From Oscillospiraceae bacterium (lineage in GTDB: Bacteria > Bacillota > Clostridia > Oscillospirales > JAAYXM01), in contig JAFQSU010000088.1 in NCBI GenBank assembly GCA_017409405.1, forward strand, positions 1 to 40,831: a stretch of DNA of 40,831 bases, read 5' to 3'. Made by a program: the position numbers and the translations under genes. Numbering within the stretch: position 1 is the stretch's first letter; the number at the start of each line of letters is the position of its first letter. The notes under the pieces were generated by a model that saw only the letters and a list, made by a program, of their open reading frames with translations, was not told where the DNA came from and ran no database searches. This document shows positions 1 to 9,634 of this stretch, piece by piece.

Positions 1-3000
1 TCCGACTCAAGACCGAATGCACGAACGAGGAGTATTGCAAAGTCAGCACGTGTTATATTGTTTGCAGGTGAGAAGGTGGTCTCACTTGTTCCCTTGATGA
101 TGCCTGCCTTCGCAAGTTCGTTGATTGCGTCAGTTGCCCATGCGTGGGAAGTAAGGTCGGTGAATCGGATATTTGCCGTGTTGCCATTTTCCACCTCATC
201 CGCCTCGCCTTCGCTCGGCACCTTCTCCTCAAGGGGAAGGCTTTCATCGTCGTCCCCTACATTTTCGTCCGTATCGGGGGCAGGTGCGGCACCGCCTCCT
301 CCGCCGCCACCGCCGCCGGACGGTGTGTCGGCCGAGCCTTCGCTGTCGTTATCTGTTGACGGTTTACTTGTCGTTGAGCCGTATACCTTAATATCAAAGT
401 GGAGTGTTGCCTCACGTCCATCGTTATCGACAGCCGTTATTGCAACGTGGTTATCTCCTATCTGACTTGCAGAAGGCTTCCATGTAAAAACACCGATTTG
501 GGAATCCAAGCTCGCACCGCGAGGAAGAGTCGTACCGACATACGTTATCGTCTTCGGAGGCTGAGATGTAATCGGGCTTTTGGCATTAACATCTATCGTT
601 ACAGAGCTTCCTGCACTCACGCCCATATCATTGTCTACCGTTTCAAATTCCGGAACGCCTTCATCCACAAAGCTCGTGTATACGGTTGCGGTTTGTCCGT
701 CTCTTACATTATACACATACCCTTCATCCGGGTTTTGGATATCAATATGTCCGCGGATTTGAGTTATAAGTCCTGTATTTAAACGTATATCTCCGTTTTC
801 GAGCAGTTTTGCTGACGTTATCTTGTAGGTGCCATTGCGCACCTCATCGTTATCTACAAATACATATTTGTTTGCAAACGCAGCATTTGCCTCTTCATCG
901 GTCATATTGAGCTCACCGAAAGCTACATCAATATAATTCTCTGTAGAAATCGTATTCCGATACCCTGTAACCTCACCGACAAAGCTTCCGCTACCTATGT
1001 CCTCTCCGACCGTTCCGATAACACTTCCATCGTGGACATAGCGATATGTGTTCACTCCGTTCTGTACGGTATACACGCCGACAAAGCCCTTGAAGTCAAA
1101 CGTATCGTCAACGCGATATGTTACGGTGTTATTTGTTGCATATACGATATAATCAACTCTTCCGTTTTCATGTTCGACTTTGACTGCATATGCAACGTCA
1201 TCTGTCGCAGGAGTTCCTTTTGTCACTTTGACGGAGCAGGCATTCATATCACGGATATAACGTCTTCCCTCCTTATACGGTTCAAGAACCGTAGTGAAGA
1301 GGCTATCAAGAGTTTCGCCCTCTTCTGCCTCGCGGTGAATCATAACGTTATCTATCCAACGAGGAACGTTTTTATTCTCCGCACGCTCAGGCGTGGGTCC
1401 CTTTGCGATTGCAACCTCGCTGGGTGTGAAGTCACTCAGCTGAGTAAGGCGAAGAACTATATCATCACCGCCGTCGGTAATCTTCTTCCAGTCCTCTACG
1501 TCAAACTCAACAGCTATTTTCTGCTCGGGTGACAAATCGCGGCGAACATCCTTCAGCCATGTATAGCCTCTGGGATATACTGTTTTATATGTATATTCGT
1601 TGGGTGAATTCGGGTCCTTTCCGACAGGATAATCCATCGGTGCACCGAAATTCGCGGCATATGTCCCTATGTACGGCGTATTGGGTGTTCCGTCCTCAGT
1701 CTGATAGCTAAGCTCTATTCCACCAACCGGGTATGCGTTCTGCGCCTGAGAATGAAAGCTGTAGGTGTGAACACTTCCTCCGGTAACACGGAAAAAGTCT
1801 ACGCCGTAGGACACACTGTCATTCACCTGAACCATTACAACCGTTCTGCGGTAGTTGTCTGCCTGAGCATACGCCCACGGAACGGATACATCCATCAGCT
1901 GAACCTTACCCGAATCGTCAAAATGGAGAGGATATCCGTGAACATTATTAGGTCTGTCCTGCGTCTCACGGTCAATGCTTACCGTATTGTGAGCAAGCGC
2001 CTGACTTGTCCACTGCCAGCGCTCGGGGAAGTAACCGGACTCTGTCGGATAACCGAGGTCGGGCGCGATGTTAAGACCATAAGCATCCATACCAATATTG
2101 AGTGTGTCGCGGTGAGTATGACCGTTATTGCTGTTAAAGGTCATGAAGATGCTTCGCTGGGTGTTTGTTCCCTCGTCACTCTTTTCCTTTGAATAAAGTG
2201 CGCCGTCGCGAAGGATTGCAAACGCATATCCCGGCATCATTTCGCTGTCAAAAACAGGAACACTGTCTTTAACTATATCTATTATCTCATCCTGAATACT
2301 TTCGGGGTTGTTCGCAAATATTCCGTAATTGATGCTATCAACGTCATATCCCGAGGTTATATACAGCATCCGGGCAAGACATTCTCTGACCTCTTTTACA
2401 GTTTCCTCCGGAAGCCCCATTTCACTGATTTTCTGAAACATCGTAATTGAAGCTTCTTCATCAAAATGGATGTTGTCACCGCCCGTTCCTCTTGTATCTC
2501 CATTCTGCGCGGTATAGTAGTGCGATACAAGAAGAGGACGGAACGCCGTATACATCGCTATAAACTTCGGGTGAGTATACAGCTGATATTCTTCTGCGTT
2601 CTTGCACTTACTCAGTGCCTCGGCAAGCTCAGAAAGCTGACCTATCCAGCCGAGAAGGTACTCGGGCGAAACCTCATCGCCCAGTCCCTCACGGTGACAG
2701 ACATCAACAAGCGTCGTTGCAAGCTCTCCTCCGTTATACCAGAAGCCTTCTCCATTTGCGTATCTGTCGAGCAGCTTTTGTGAATGCGGCTTGCTTTTGC
2801 CGTGGTTTGTACTCGTCTTCCAGAGCCATTTGATTCGCTCGGAGCTCTCAGGCTCTTTGTCAAGAACAAGCGCCGTCAGCGCAACAAGGCTTTCGTCATG
2901 ACCGTAGTTTGCATCATATCTGCCGCTCTGTACGTAATCCCACATCGGCTCAATGAGATTTTTCTCCCAATTCTTCCAAATGTCGTAAGCCGAGCCTTTA

Positions 3001-6000
3001 TAGGAAACACTTCCGTTCCACTTATTTTCTGCCTTATCTTCAAGGAAGTTTATAACCTCAAGATTTTCAAGACATTCAAACACTGCGTCTGCGGCTTTTA
3101 CGTATCGAAGCGATGCCGAGCAGTCGGCATATGCGCCGAGAATATGACCGTGACCCGTTACACCAGAGCTTGTTTCAAAGAGCGCTCCCTGATATACCAT
3201 ATGGTCATAAGTCGGATAAACATCTGCCAAGCGATCAAGAAGTATCGCGCACGCGTTACCGTATTTCGCATCATCTGTATATAAATACGCATCTGCAAGG
3301 CTTGATATCGCATTTCTGTATGTTTCAATAAAGCAGTTTACATATGCGGGTATGTAACAGTGATTTTCGGCAATGCACGAATTTGCATCGGGAGCTGTTG
3401 TCGCATTATCAAGCGGATTTGCGAGATTACAGACGTGGTTTGGGTCAAAGCGGTTTGCGCAGTACGCCGTACCGTCAGGCTTTAAGGGAATGTAGCCTTG
3501 TCCGTCATCAACGCCCCAATCCTCTATCTTCTCTCCCTCGCGGAGTGCACCGTATTCACATACGCCTGTAAGGTCGTTGTACAATTCATTTTTCAGTGCG
3601 TCCTTTTCGCCTATGCTTACGTAATAAGCATTCAGCTCACGTGCAAGCTTTGTATCGAAATAACCGTACTTTTCAACGCAACGGTTATAGAAAAGCCCAA
3701 AATCGTTGGTCGGAAAGCGTCGTTTGCAGTTGAGACACTGAATTTTCCACGGATAATTCACCGGGTCTATATGCCATTCTCCGTCATCACCGTCACCGAA
3801 AGCGAGCGCACTGTCAACACCACACCAACGGCAACAATGTCCAAAATCATCGTAATTTAAACCGACACTTCTTGAGCGCGGAATACCCTCTGCCGGAAGA
3901 TTATCATACAGTGTTTCGTAGATATCCAAATAGTGTTCCGCACTTGCTGTTGCCTCTTTCTGCATAGCTTTTGCCCATGCGTATTTCTGTACATTATCAA
4001 GTGCGTTTTTACGCATGTCTTCCGTGTAGTAATTCGACTCGGTCTTCCCCTCATCAAGCACAATCTTGAAGGTGACGGAACTTTCGATCCTCTCGCCCTT
4101 AAACTCTGCCTTTGCAGTAAGAGTTACATCGCCCTCAAGATTATCTGTGTTTGCAAAGACCTTGCCGGTTTCGTCCACCGTAACAAGACCCTCGGGTTGG
4201 ATAGTGTACTCAACATTTTCGTTAAACGGGAACTTGAGGACATTTCCGCTTCGCATTTTTATGTTCCACTCAAGGCGTTCTGCACCGCGGACATACAGGA
4301 CAGACGGAAAAGAAAGCCACGTTTCCTCATGAACAATACCCGTGTTGTCATTCGCGACAACCGCAATATCCTTTGAGCGCGAGCTTGTGGTATCGGCAAC
4401 TGTTACGGTGATTGTTTCCGCACCGTCGCCTATACCCTTGACAACGCCGTTTTTTACTGTAACTCGGTCGTTATATACCGTACTGTACTCCACAGTGTAT
4501 TCGCTTTCATCCATCTTGGTATCATCAAGACGGAAGGCATCAATGGTAATTGTTTCTTCCTCATTATAGCAAATCTCATTGTCGGAAATGCTTACATCAA
4601 TATAATCAAGGTCATTTATACCGTTGAAATAAAGCTTTTTAAGTCGTACCTGCGAGCCTGTATCGCCTCGCCTGAAAACAAGGACGTACTCTCCGGCTTC
4701 CGGAACATTGAAGCTTTCAAGCTTTGCCGTTCTGATTTCATAGCTCGGAGTCTGATCCTTAAAGCTGTCGTCGCGGCTGTTAAAGCTTCCGATATAATAC
4801 TTGTCAACGCAGAAATCGTCAATAACATCGTTATAAACGTCATCCGATACGCCCTTGATGATCGGTATCAGATACAAATCCGCACTTCCTTGCGAATAGG
4901 TCGCATAATATTCAACCTCTGCGCTGTAACGCCCTGCCTTGGGTATCTTAATATTCAGAGCGGCGTAGCTTGTATCCACCTTACCGGTCGAGTCGGTGCC
5001 AAAGCTTACGCGCATATGGCTTGACTCCGTTGTCGGAGCGGTGAAGGTCGATGTCATATCGTTGTCATCGGGAGTCCATGAGCCAAAGCCCTCGGCACTT
5101 CCGACGCCACGGTATTCCCAGTTGCCGGAATATTCGTATGTAACGCCGCGGATGTCGTTCTGTTTTGCGGTATTTGCATCAGGGTATCCTGCCGCAATAA
5201 CCTTTTCGGCGTTCCATGACGTGCTTACATTCAAAAAGTTATATAAAATATCCTCACCACTCCAGTCCATAGCTGCACTTGGAGCATCTATTTCGTACAG
5301 ATAGGTTTCCGTATAGCCCTGTCCGTCAAAGATATAGCTTGCCGTGATTACTGTTATACCCGGCTTCAGCTCTGTGATTTCACCGCTTGCAGAATCGATT
5401 GAAGCAACAGTCGGGTCGGAACTTTGATATGTAACCGTCACAGCGTCGGTAAGGTCGCGTCCGTCGGAAAGCATACCGGAAACGGAGGCTTTCTTATCCT
5501 TCACCGTCATTTCAGAGCTTAAGATTACGGTCTTGTCCGCACTTGAGAATACAAGCTTTGTAAATCCGATGCGGTTTCTGTCTGCATGAGCGCGACGGAA
5601 AACAAGAAGATACTCTGAAACGCCCTCCGAAAGCGTTACCTCGAAGGAATGCGGGCTTACATTGTCCGTCATACTTGTTACGGCAGGGTAGCTTCCGCCA
5701 TTCAGCGCAGTCCATATATACTCTCGCTTTTCCGCGTCGGTCGCAAGCTCCGTCTGAGGTGCCGGAATTAAGTAAATATCAAAAAGCTTAAAATAGTTCT
5801 TTACAGTTTCATAGTTATAGAGCGTTGCGTTGAAATTGCCGCTGCCGACAACGTCAAGCTTGAATGCCGCCCAATCGCCGATTTGCGATTCTTTGTAAGC
5901 ATCCTCTGTCTTTCCGTAGCCTACATAAACCTGTGTGCCATTGCCGTTGGAATAGTAAAACGTACGGTTGACACCGTTACTGTTAAAGTATTCTGCACCT

Positions 6001-6152
6001 TCGCTGTAAACGTATGTTTCCCAGTTTTTGTTCGCGTTGTTTTGGAAGTCATACTCCATATAGTACGGAGATGGCTTGACGGCATTTGTTACAGGCAAAA
6101 GCGCAGTTATCATGCATATTGCAAGCACAAATGACAGTAGTCGTTTCTTCAT
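1..6152 (-). CDS. Giant secreted heparinase II/III-like surface protein with SLH domain (3' end cut by window)
   Basis: The frame is open for about 2,050 codons from ATG 6152 to the window edge; I checked the phase at five separate points. RBS AAAGGAGAAAGTGAGG precedes the ATG. Order of parts by residue: signal peptide 1-24; jelly-roll-like module about 28-205 shared with the protein at 7356-9551; Ig-like (BIG2-type) about 212-287; second carbohydrate-binding-like module about 292-512; Ig-like about 514-600; helical lyase-like region from about 700; heparinase II/III C-terminal core with NNGHTHRDTLNIGMD (His1345, His1347); putative Ig domain about 1837-1922; a linker with nine consecutive Gly and an acidic tail; SLH domain from about 1997. 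The heparinase family cleaves uronic-acid polysaccharides; the substrate here is unknown. SLH domains bind cell-wall glycan, so this should be a cell-surface enzyme. More SLH repeats probably lie beyond the edge. Lyase activity is inferred from family resemblance only. Confidence 0.85.
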   Translation of the reverse strand, partial: MKKRLLSFVLAICMITALLPVTNAVKPSPYYMEYDFQNNANKNWETYVYSEGAEYFNSNGVNRTFYYSNGNGTQVYVGYGKTEDAYKESQIGDWAAFKLDVVGSGNFNATLYNYETVKNYFKLFDIYLIPAPQTELATDAEKREYIWTALNGGSYPAVTSMTDNVSPHSFEVTLSEGVSEYLLVFRRAHADRNRIGFTKLVFSSADKTVILSSEMTVKDKKASVSGMLSDGRDLTDAVTVTYQSSDPTVASIDSASGEITELKPGITVITASYIFDGQGYTETYLYEIDAPSAAMDWSGEDILYNFLNVSTSWNAEKVIAAGYPDANTAKQNDIRGVTYEYSGNWEYRGVGSAEGFGSWTPDDNDMTSTFTAPTTESSHMRVSFGTDSTGKVDTSYAALNIKIPKAGRYSAEVEYYATYSQGSADLYLIPIIKGVSDDVYNDVIDDFCVDKYYIGSFNSRDDSFKDQTPSYEIRTAKLESFNVPEAGEYVLVFRRGDTGSQVRLKKLYFNGINDLDYIDVSISDNEICYNEEETITIDAFRLDDTKMDESEYTVEYSTVYNDRVTVKNGVVKGIGDGAETITVTVADTTSSRSKDIAVVANDNTGIVHEETWLSFPSVLYVRGAERLEWNIKMRSGNVLKFPFNENVEYTIQPEGLVTVDETGKVFANTDNLEGDVTLTAKAEFKGERIESSVTFKIVLDEGKTESNYYTEDMRKNALDNVQKYAWAKAMQKEATASAEHYLDIYETLYDNLPAEGIPRSRSVGLNYDDFGHCCRWCGVDSALAFGDGDDGEWHIDPVNYPWKIQCLNCKRRFPTNDFGLFYNRCVEKYGYFDTKLARELNAYYVSIGEKDALKNELYNDLTGVCEYGALREGEKIEDWGVDDGQGYIPLKPDGTAYCANRFDPNHVCNLANPLDNATTAPDANSCIAENHCYIPAYVNCFIETYRNAISSLADAYLYTDDAKYGNACAILLDRLADVYPTYDHMVYQGALFETSSGVTGHGHILGAYADCSASLRYVKAADAVFECLENLEVINFLEDKAENKWNGSVSYKGSAYDIWKNWEKNLIEPMWDYVQSGRYDANYGHDESLVALTALVLDKEPESSERIKWLWKTSTNHGKSKPHSQKLLDRYANGEGFWYNGGELATTLVDVCHREGLGDEVSPEYLLGWIGQLSELAEALSKCKNAEEYQLYTHPKFIAMYTAFRPLLVSHYYTAQNGDTRGTGGDNIHFDEEASITMFQKISEMGLPEETVKEVRECLARMLYITSGYDVDSINYGIFANNPESIQDEIIDIVKDSVPVFDSEMMPGYAFAILRDGALYSKEKSDEGTNTQRSIFMTFNSNNGHTHRDTLNIGMDAYGLNIAPDLGYPTESGYFPERWQWTSQALAHNTVSIDRETQDRPNNVHGYPLHFDDSGKVQLMDVSVPWAYAQADNYRRTVVMVQVNDSVSYGVDFFRVTGGSVHTYSFHSQAQNAYPVGGIELSYQTEDGTPNTPYIGTYAANFGAPMDYPVGKDPNSPNEYTYKTVYPRGYTWLKDVRRDLSPEQKIAVEFDVEDWKKITDGGDDIVLRLTQLSDFTPSEVAIAKGPTPERAENKNVPRWIDNVMIHREAEEGETLDSLFTTVLEPYKEGRRYIRDMNACSVKVTKGTPATDDVAYAVKVEHENGRVDYIVYATNNTVTYRVDDTFDFKGFVGVYTVQNGVNTYRYVHDGSVIGTVGEDIGSGSFVGEVTGYRNTISTENYIDVAFGELNMTDEEANAAFANKYVFVDNDEVRNGTYKITSAKLLENGDIRLNTGLITQIRGHIDIQNPDEGYVYNVRDGQTATVYTSFVDEGVPEFETVDNDMGVSAGSSVTIDVNAKSPITSQPPKTITYVGTTLPRGASLDSQIGVFTWKPSASQIGDNHVAITAVDNDGREATLHFDIKVYGSTTSKPSTDNDSEGSADTPSGGGGGGGGGAAPAPDTDENVGDDDESLPLEEKVPSEGEADEVENGNTANIRFTDLTSHAWATDAINELAKAGIIKGTSETTFSPANNITRADFAILLVRAFGLES
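5697..6050 (-). repeat. Diverged duplicate, copy 1 (N-terminal module coding DNA)
   Basis: Encodes residues about 35-150 of the heparinase-like protein. Two patches, about 5697-5784 and 5951-6049, are nearly identical in DNA to 9122-9210 and 9345-9443, with only a few mismatches each. The DNA between them is clearly diverged. This mosaic suggests duplication followed by local gene conversion. Confidence 0.7.
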
Positions 6153-6201
6153 ATTTACCTCACTTTCTCCTTTTCAAAAAACAAGTTTTATCTGTAATGC
6201 T

Positions 6202-6230
6202 ATAGTAACATTTTCTTCTGACCACGGCAA
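6202..6230 (-). promoter_or_regulatory. Promoter of the heparinase-like gene
   Basis: On the minus strand TTGCCG (6225-6230) and TACTAT (6202-6207) are separated by 17 bp, about 50 bp before the start codon. Each box matches consensus at 4 of 6 positions. A weak promoter with a motif just upstream of its -35 box suits an activator-dependent gene. Confidence 0.55.
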
Positions 6231-6238
6231 CAGAAGCA

Positions 6239-6259
6239 TTTGCCAAATCAGGCATATTT
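6239..6259. promoter_or_regulatory. Putative operator, copy 1 of a 21-bp shared motif
   Basis: The plus-strand motif reads TTTGCCAAATC, then A, GGCA, then T, ATTT. It differs at only two positions from the motif at 9635-9655. It holds an interrupted dyad, TGCC-N6-GGCA. It ends 8 bp before the -35 box of the heparinase-like gene, the same distance as at the second copy. It lies between that gene and the divergent AraC gene, so the AraC protein is the likely binder (inference). Confidence 0.65.
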
Positions 6260-6293
6260 CCTATTGCGCAAACAAGTTTATATGTGGTAAAAT

Positions 6294-6299
6294 TATAAT
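6294..6299 (+). promoter_or_regulatory. Possible -10 box of the AraC gene
   Basis: TATAAT lies 34 bp before the AraC start codon. I see no good -35 box at the usual distance. The shared motif at 6239-6259 lies just upstream, so autoregulation is possible. Confidence 0.3.
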
Positions 6300-6333
6300 A
6301 AACATTCTGATACAACAGAAAGGTTGACGCCGG

Positions 6334-7308
6334 ATGAATGAATATATTGCAAAGAACACACCGGGTATACAGCTCGCAAATGAGTTTATGAGATATCTCC
6401 CATTTAAGGTTTATACATATAACTCCCCTATGCATCTGAACGAAGTGTATCATATGCACTGTCATGAATATTCTCATCTCTGCTATGTCATCAAAGGAAA
6501 TCTCAACCTTTATCTCAATGACGGAAAATATGTTTTAAGACCGGGTTGCTGCACCTTCCTTCCGCCCTTCACCTTACACGATTCATGCACCGACCCCGAT
6601 GATACAGACATTGATATAATCAACATCTCTTTTCACGACAAGGCACTTCTTGACCGCAATTATGATTTCTTTTCATGCCGGAAAGACTTTGTCCGCTTTG
6701 AGGGTAAATCAATTCCGATGTTCTATCAATTTGACGAAGATGTCCGTCCGGAGGCGGAGGCACTTATACGCACCGTTTCAGACGAGTTTAACAAGCGTAA
6801 GGAAATGTCCTTTGACGCGATTGCAGAGCAGGTTGCCCGATTTTTGAGACTTTTATGCAAAGACTCAGCAGACGCACCTACAAGAAAGCTTGCATATGTT
6901 AAAAAATACAGCTATGCCATTATTCGCGTCATAGATTATATCAGCCTGCACAGAAGCGAAAAACTGACCATCGACAAGCTTTGTGATGTTGCAGGCATGT
7001 CGCGGAGACTGTTCACAAACCAGTTTTTTGCAGTAACCGGAATGTCGTGTTCACAGTTTATATTCCACCTTCGGCTTTCAAATGCAAAGCACTTTCTTGC
7101 CCACACCACACTTAACGCAGGCCACATTGCACGTGATGTCGGGTTTGTGACCAATGCACGGCTCACCCATGTTTTCCGTGAAAACCTCGGAACTACTCCC
7201 GGAGAATACAGAAGCAGATTCCCGACCGGGCTTGAGGATGATATGGACTACTGGAAAATCTGGTCATGGTTTCGCAAAAAGGATTTTGAAAGGTTAGAAA
7301 TAGTGTAA
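6334..7308 (+). CDS. AraC-family regulator with N-terminal cupin domain
   Basis: 324 residues. The N-terminal part (about 25-130) is an AraC-type cupin, with a His-rich strand HMHCHEYSH at 40-48 and a later LRPGCCTFLPP turn; this fold normally binds a sugar or small ligand. The C-terminal part (about 200-295) carries the two helix-turn-helix motifs of AraC proteins, ending in the typical GTTPGEYR signature. A 29-residue tail rich in Trp and charged residues follows. The gene is divergent from the heparinase-like gene and convergent with the second secreted gene. The matching motifs upstream of both secreted genes make it their probable activator; this is inferred from position and motif spacing. 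The start at 6334 follows an AGGTTGA-type ribosome site. Confidence 0.9.
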   Translation: MNEYIAKNTPGIQLANEFMRYLPFKVYTYNSPMHLNEVYHMHCHEYSHLCYVIKGNLNLYLNDGKYVLRPGCCTFLPPFTLHDSCTDPDDTDIDIINISFHDKALLDRNYDFFSCRKDFVRFEGKSIPMFYQFDEDVRPEAEALIRTVSDEFNKRKEMSFDAIAEQVARFLRLLCKDSADAPTRKLAYVKKYSYAIIRVIDYISLHRSEKLTIDKLCDVAGMSRRLFTNQFFAVTGMSCSQFIFHLRLSNAKHFLAHTTLNAGHIARDVGFVTNARLTHVFRENLGTTPGEYRSRFPTGLEDDMDYWKIWSWFRKKDFERLEIV

Positions 7309-7316
7309 AAAGGGCG

Positions 7317-7350
7317 CAGAGGGATACCGAGCAATGTCGGCATCCCTCTG
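7317..7350. terminator. Bidirectional terminator between convergent genes
   Basis: Hairpin with 9-bp outer arms CAGAGGGAT/ATCCCTCTG and an inner CCGA/TCGG pair. On the minus strand it is followed by a T-run from 7311-7307, inside the end of the AraC gene. On the plus strand the following T content is weaker. Confidence 0.7.
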
Positions 7351-7355
7351 TTGGT

Positions 7356-9551
7356 TTATTCTGTTATTTCTACCGCATCGGTATAGAGTACTCTTATCGT
7401 GCCGGAGCTGTCCTTATAAATAAGATAGCCGCGGACATAAGTCTGCATACCGTCTGTCACATTCGCGCCACTTGCAGGCTTTGCGGCAAACTGACCGTGA
7501 GCCTTTCCTTCCTTCGTCTTTGCCTTTGCATAGTAGCTGCCTATATTGATTTCAGCACTTGTGCCGAATATAAGACCTGCCTCAAGAGCCGTACCATTGC
7601 CCTCGTCATACTCTATCATGTATGCACCGTTTGCAGGGTCATCAAGAAGAACGATAGGTCTTTTGCTGAGCAGCTTTGCCTTTGATAGGGTTATGCCTGT
7701 CGGATCCCATACAAAGTATTGGTATGTATCGCCGTATGCAACGAGTCTGCCGTCGCGGTACCATTTTGTGACGCCGCTTACCGTCTGCTTTATTTCACTG
7801 CCGTATACCGCAGACGTTATGTTTTTATGCGCATTCTCATCGGTCATATAGGTCAGTGTCTGAGAAAGCTTAACTTCTTCATCCTCATACAATGCAACGA
7901 CAGAAATGCGTTTGTCAATAACCGTAGCATCGGTCATCTCCGTGTTTTTATCAATTCCCCAGCCGATGTGCCTAAGTCCTGTCATAGACGGAGTCGGCAC
8001 ACTTTCGCTTATGCTTGCAAAGGTATCCCCTGAGGTGACCGGAACAAAGCCGAGATAATCGCGGTTTGCGTCATAGAAATCAACACCGATCTCAGTGCTT
8101 GCAGTCTTTTCCTTGAACACAGCAACAAGAACTGTGTTTGTATACGGAGTGAATTTGTAGCTTATCTCGTCACTTACAAAATCGCCCGAAGCGTCTGTCC
8201 AACAAGAGAATTCATATCCCGGATTTGCCGCGGCCGTGACTGTTGTTTCTACACCTGCCGTAACATCTTCAACTGCACCCGACACTGTTCCTCTGCCGTC
8301 TTTTGCGTAGGTGTAAAGCTTGACACTTTCGTGAGCCTCGCCGACGATCTCCGGCTGCTTTGTCAGAGAAAGTAAAGAAAGATGCAGTGCGGCCGAAGTA
8401 GAGGAGCCCAGACCTGTCTTTTTTATTACGCACACCAGATAATCGGCGGTTTCAGGCATATTCACCTCAAACGAAAACTCCGTAGGTCTGTCACCTGCAG
8501 GAATACGCGGCGTAGTAGCCGCATAGTAGGTTCTGTCGGCTATCTTGCCCTCTACAAACTCTCTTTTTAAGGTATCTGTGCTGCATGCAGTGAGCTCACT
8601 CTCTGTTATCGGTATAAAATAAAGCTCGTGGTTACCCTGAGAGAAATAAGATGTTGTTGTACCGGATTTCAGCACAGCATCATAACTGCCACTTGATACC
8701 GGAAGGAGCAATGATACCCAATCGTCGGCATCTGCCATCTCTATAATCAAGTTGGTATCTTTGGTCTGCATAAAGGTGCGGTTTGTAGTTCCGAGACTGT
8801 TGGTACTAAGGACATCTTCTTTGAAGACAAACGCGCTCCAGCCGTTACCCGTTACCTCTGCAGAAAAAACCTTTGACGGCTCGGTTGAATTCATCCCATA
8901 TGTAGGGGAAGAGGATTTCGCACATGCGGTAAGGTCAAAATTATACTCTGATGGAGCAACCTCTTCAGGCTTTTCTGCAAACGTGAGCTTTGTAAAGATT
9001 AAACGGTAGCTTGTACTGATTCGTCTTATAACAAAAAGATATTCCGAAGCACCCGTTTCAAGCGTAGTTTCAAACGAATGTGGGCTATCGGTATTAAGTT
9101 GTGTTACTGCAGGGTAGCTTCCGCTATTCAGCGCAGTCCATATATACTCTCGCTTTTCCGCGTCGGTCGTGAGCTCCGTCTGAGGTGCCGGAATTAAGTA
9201 AATATCAAAATTTTTGAAATAATTTGGATAGTCTGTGTGATTATACATCATTGCATTAAATTCGCCATTAGAAGTAATGTCAAGTTTAAATGCAACCCAT
9301 TCACCTTCTTTGCTGACGTTTACCTGCATAAAAGTTGGTGAAGAATAGTAAAACGTACGGTTGACACCGCTACTGTTAAAGTATTCTGCACCTTCGCTGT
9401 AAACGTATGTTTCCCAGTTTTTGTTCGCGTTGTTTTGGAAGTCAAACACCATATCCGCCTCATCCTCAGCCGATGCTGATACGCACATTGCCGGCAAAAG
9501 CGAAACAGCCATGCAAAGCGCAAGAACAAGCGATAAAAACCTCTTTCTCAT
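7356..9551 (-). CDS. Secreted multi-module protein, companion of the heparinase-like protein
   Basis: 731 residues. Signal peptide with a likely ASA cleavage after residue 28. Residues about 30-200 form the same module as the N-terminus of the 1-6152 protein (shared NNANKNWETYVYSEG and PAPQTEL segments). Residues about 203-402 look like a diverged second copy of that fold. Residues about 403-485 resemble a bacterial beta-repeat (Gly-Tyr-Glu-Phe plus Trp pattern), and 486-565 resemble a Listeria-Bacteroides (Flg_new) repeat with HIGWGID. The C-terminal 165 residues are a predicted beta-rich region I do not recognise. No catalytic motif, SLH domain, LPXTG or transmembrane tail is visible, so it may be released or held by protein-protein contacts. 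AGGAGGAGT precedes the ATG. Its promoter and motif match those of the heparinase-like gene, suggesting a joint role in binding or handling a polysaccharide (inference). Confidence 0.85.
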   Translation of the reverse strand: MRKRFLSLVLALCMAVSLLPAMCVSASAEDEADMVFDFQNNANKNWETYVYSEGAEYFNSSGVNRTFYYSSPTFMQVNVSKEGEWVAFKLDITSNGEFNAMMYNHTDYPNYFKNFDIYLIPAPQTELTTDAEKREYIWTALNSGSYPAVTQLNTDSPHSFETTLETGASEYLFVIRRISTSYRLIFTKLTFAEKPEEVAPSEYNFDLTACAKSSSPTYGMNSTEPSKVFSAEVTGNGWSAFVFKEDVLSTNSLGTTNRTFMQTKDTNLIIEMADADDWVSLLLPVSSGSYDAVLKSGTTTSYFSQGNHELYFIPITESELTACSTDTLKREFVEGKIADRTYYAATTPRIPAGDRPTEFSFEVNMPETADYLVCVIKKTGLGSSTSAALHLSLLSLTKQPEIVGEAHESVKLYTYAKDGRGTVSGAVEDVTAGVETTVTAAANPGYEFSCWTDASGDFVSDEISYKFTPYTNTVLVAVFKEKTASTEIGVDFYDANRDYLGFVPVTSGDTFASISESVPTPSMTGLRHIGWGIDKNTEMTDATVIDKRISVVALYEDEEVKLSQTLTYMTDENAHKNITSAVYGSEIKQTVSGVTKWYRDGRLVAYGDTYQYFVWDPTGITLSKAKLLSKRPIVLLDDPANGAYMIEYDEGNGTALEAGLIFGTSAEINIGSYYAKAKTKEGKAHGQFAAKPASGANVTDGMQTYVRGYLIYKDSSGTIRVLYTDAVEITE
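9122..9445 (-). repeat. Diverged duplicate, copy 2 (N-terminal module coding DNA)
   Basis: Partner of 5697-6050, in the same orientation and 3.4 kb away, encoding residues about 36-143 of the second secreted protein. Third-codon positions also match in the two conserved patches, so protein-level selection alone does not explain the identity. Confidence 0.7.
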
Positions 9552-9597
9552 AATCTACTCCTCCTATTATAAATAAATCTATACTGAGTATATCATG

Positions 9598-9626
9598 ATA
9601 ATATCAATTTAAGCTTTTCTTGTCAA
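9598..9626 (-). promoter_or_regulatory. Promoter of the second secreted gene
   Basis: TTGACA (minus strand, 9621-9626), a 17-bp spacer, and TATTAT (9598-9603). The spacer length equals that of the heparinase-like promoter. Confidence 0.75.
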
Positions 9627-9634
9627 TGCACACT

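Noticed and set aside
58-6134. Several plus-strand frames of 60-170 codons across the first 6 kb
   Set aside because: They lie opposite the continuous 2,050-codon minus-strand gene, lack ribosome sites and show no family resemblance.
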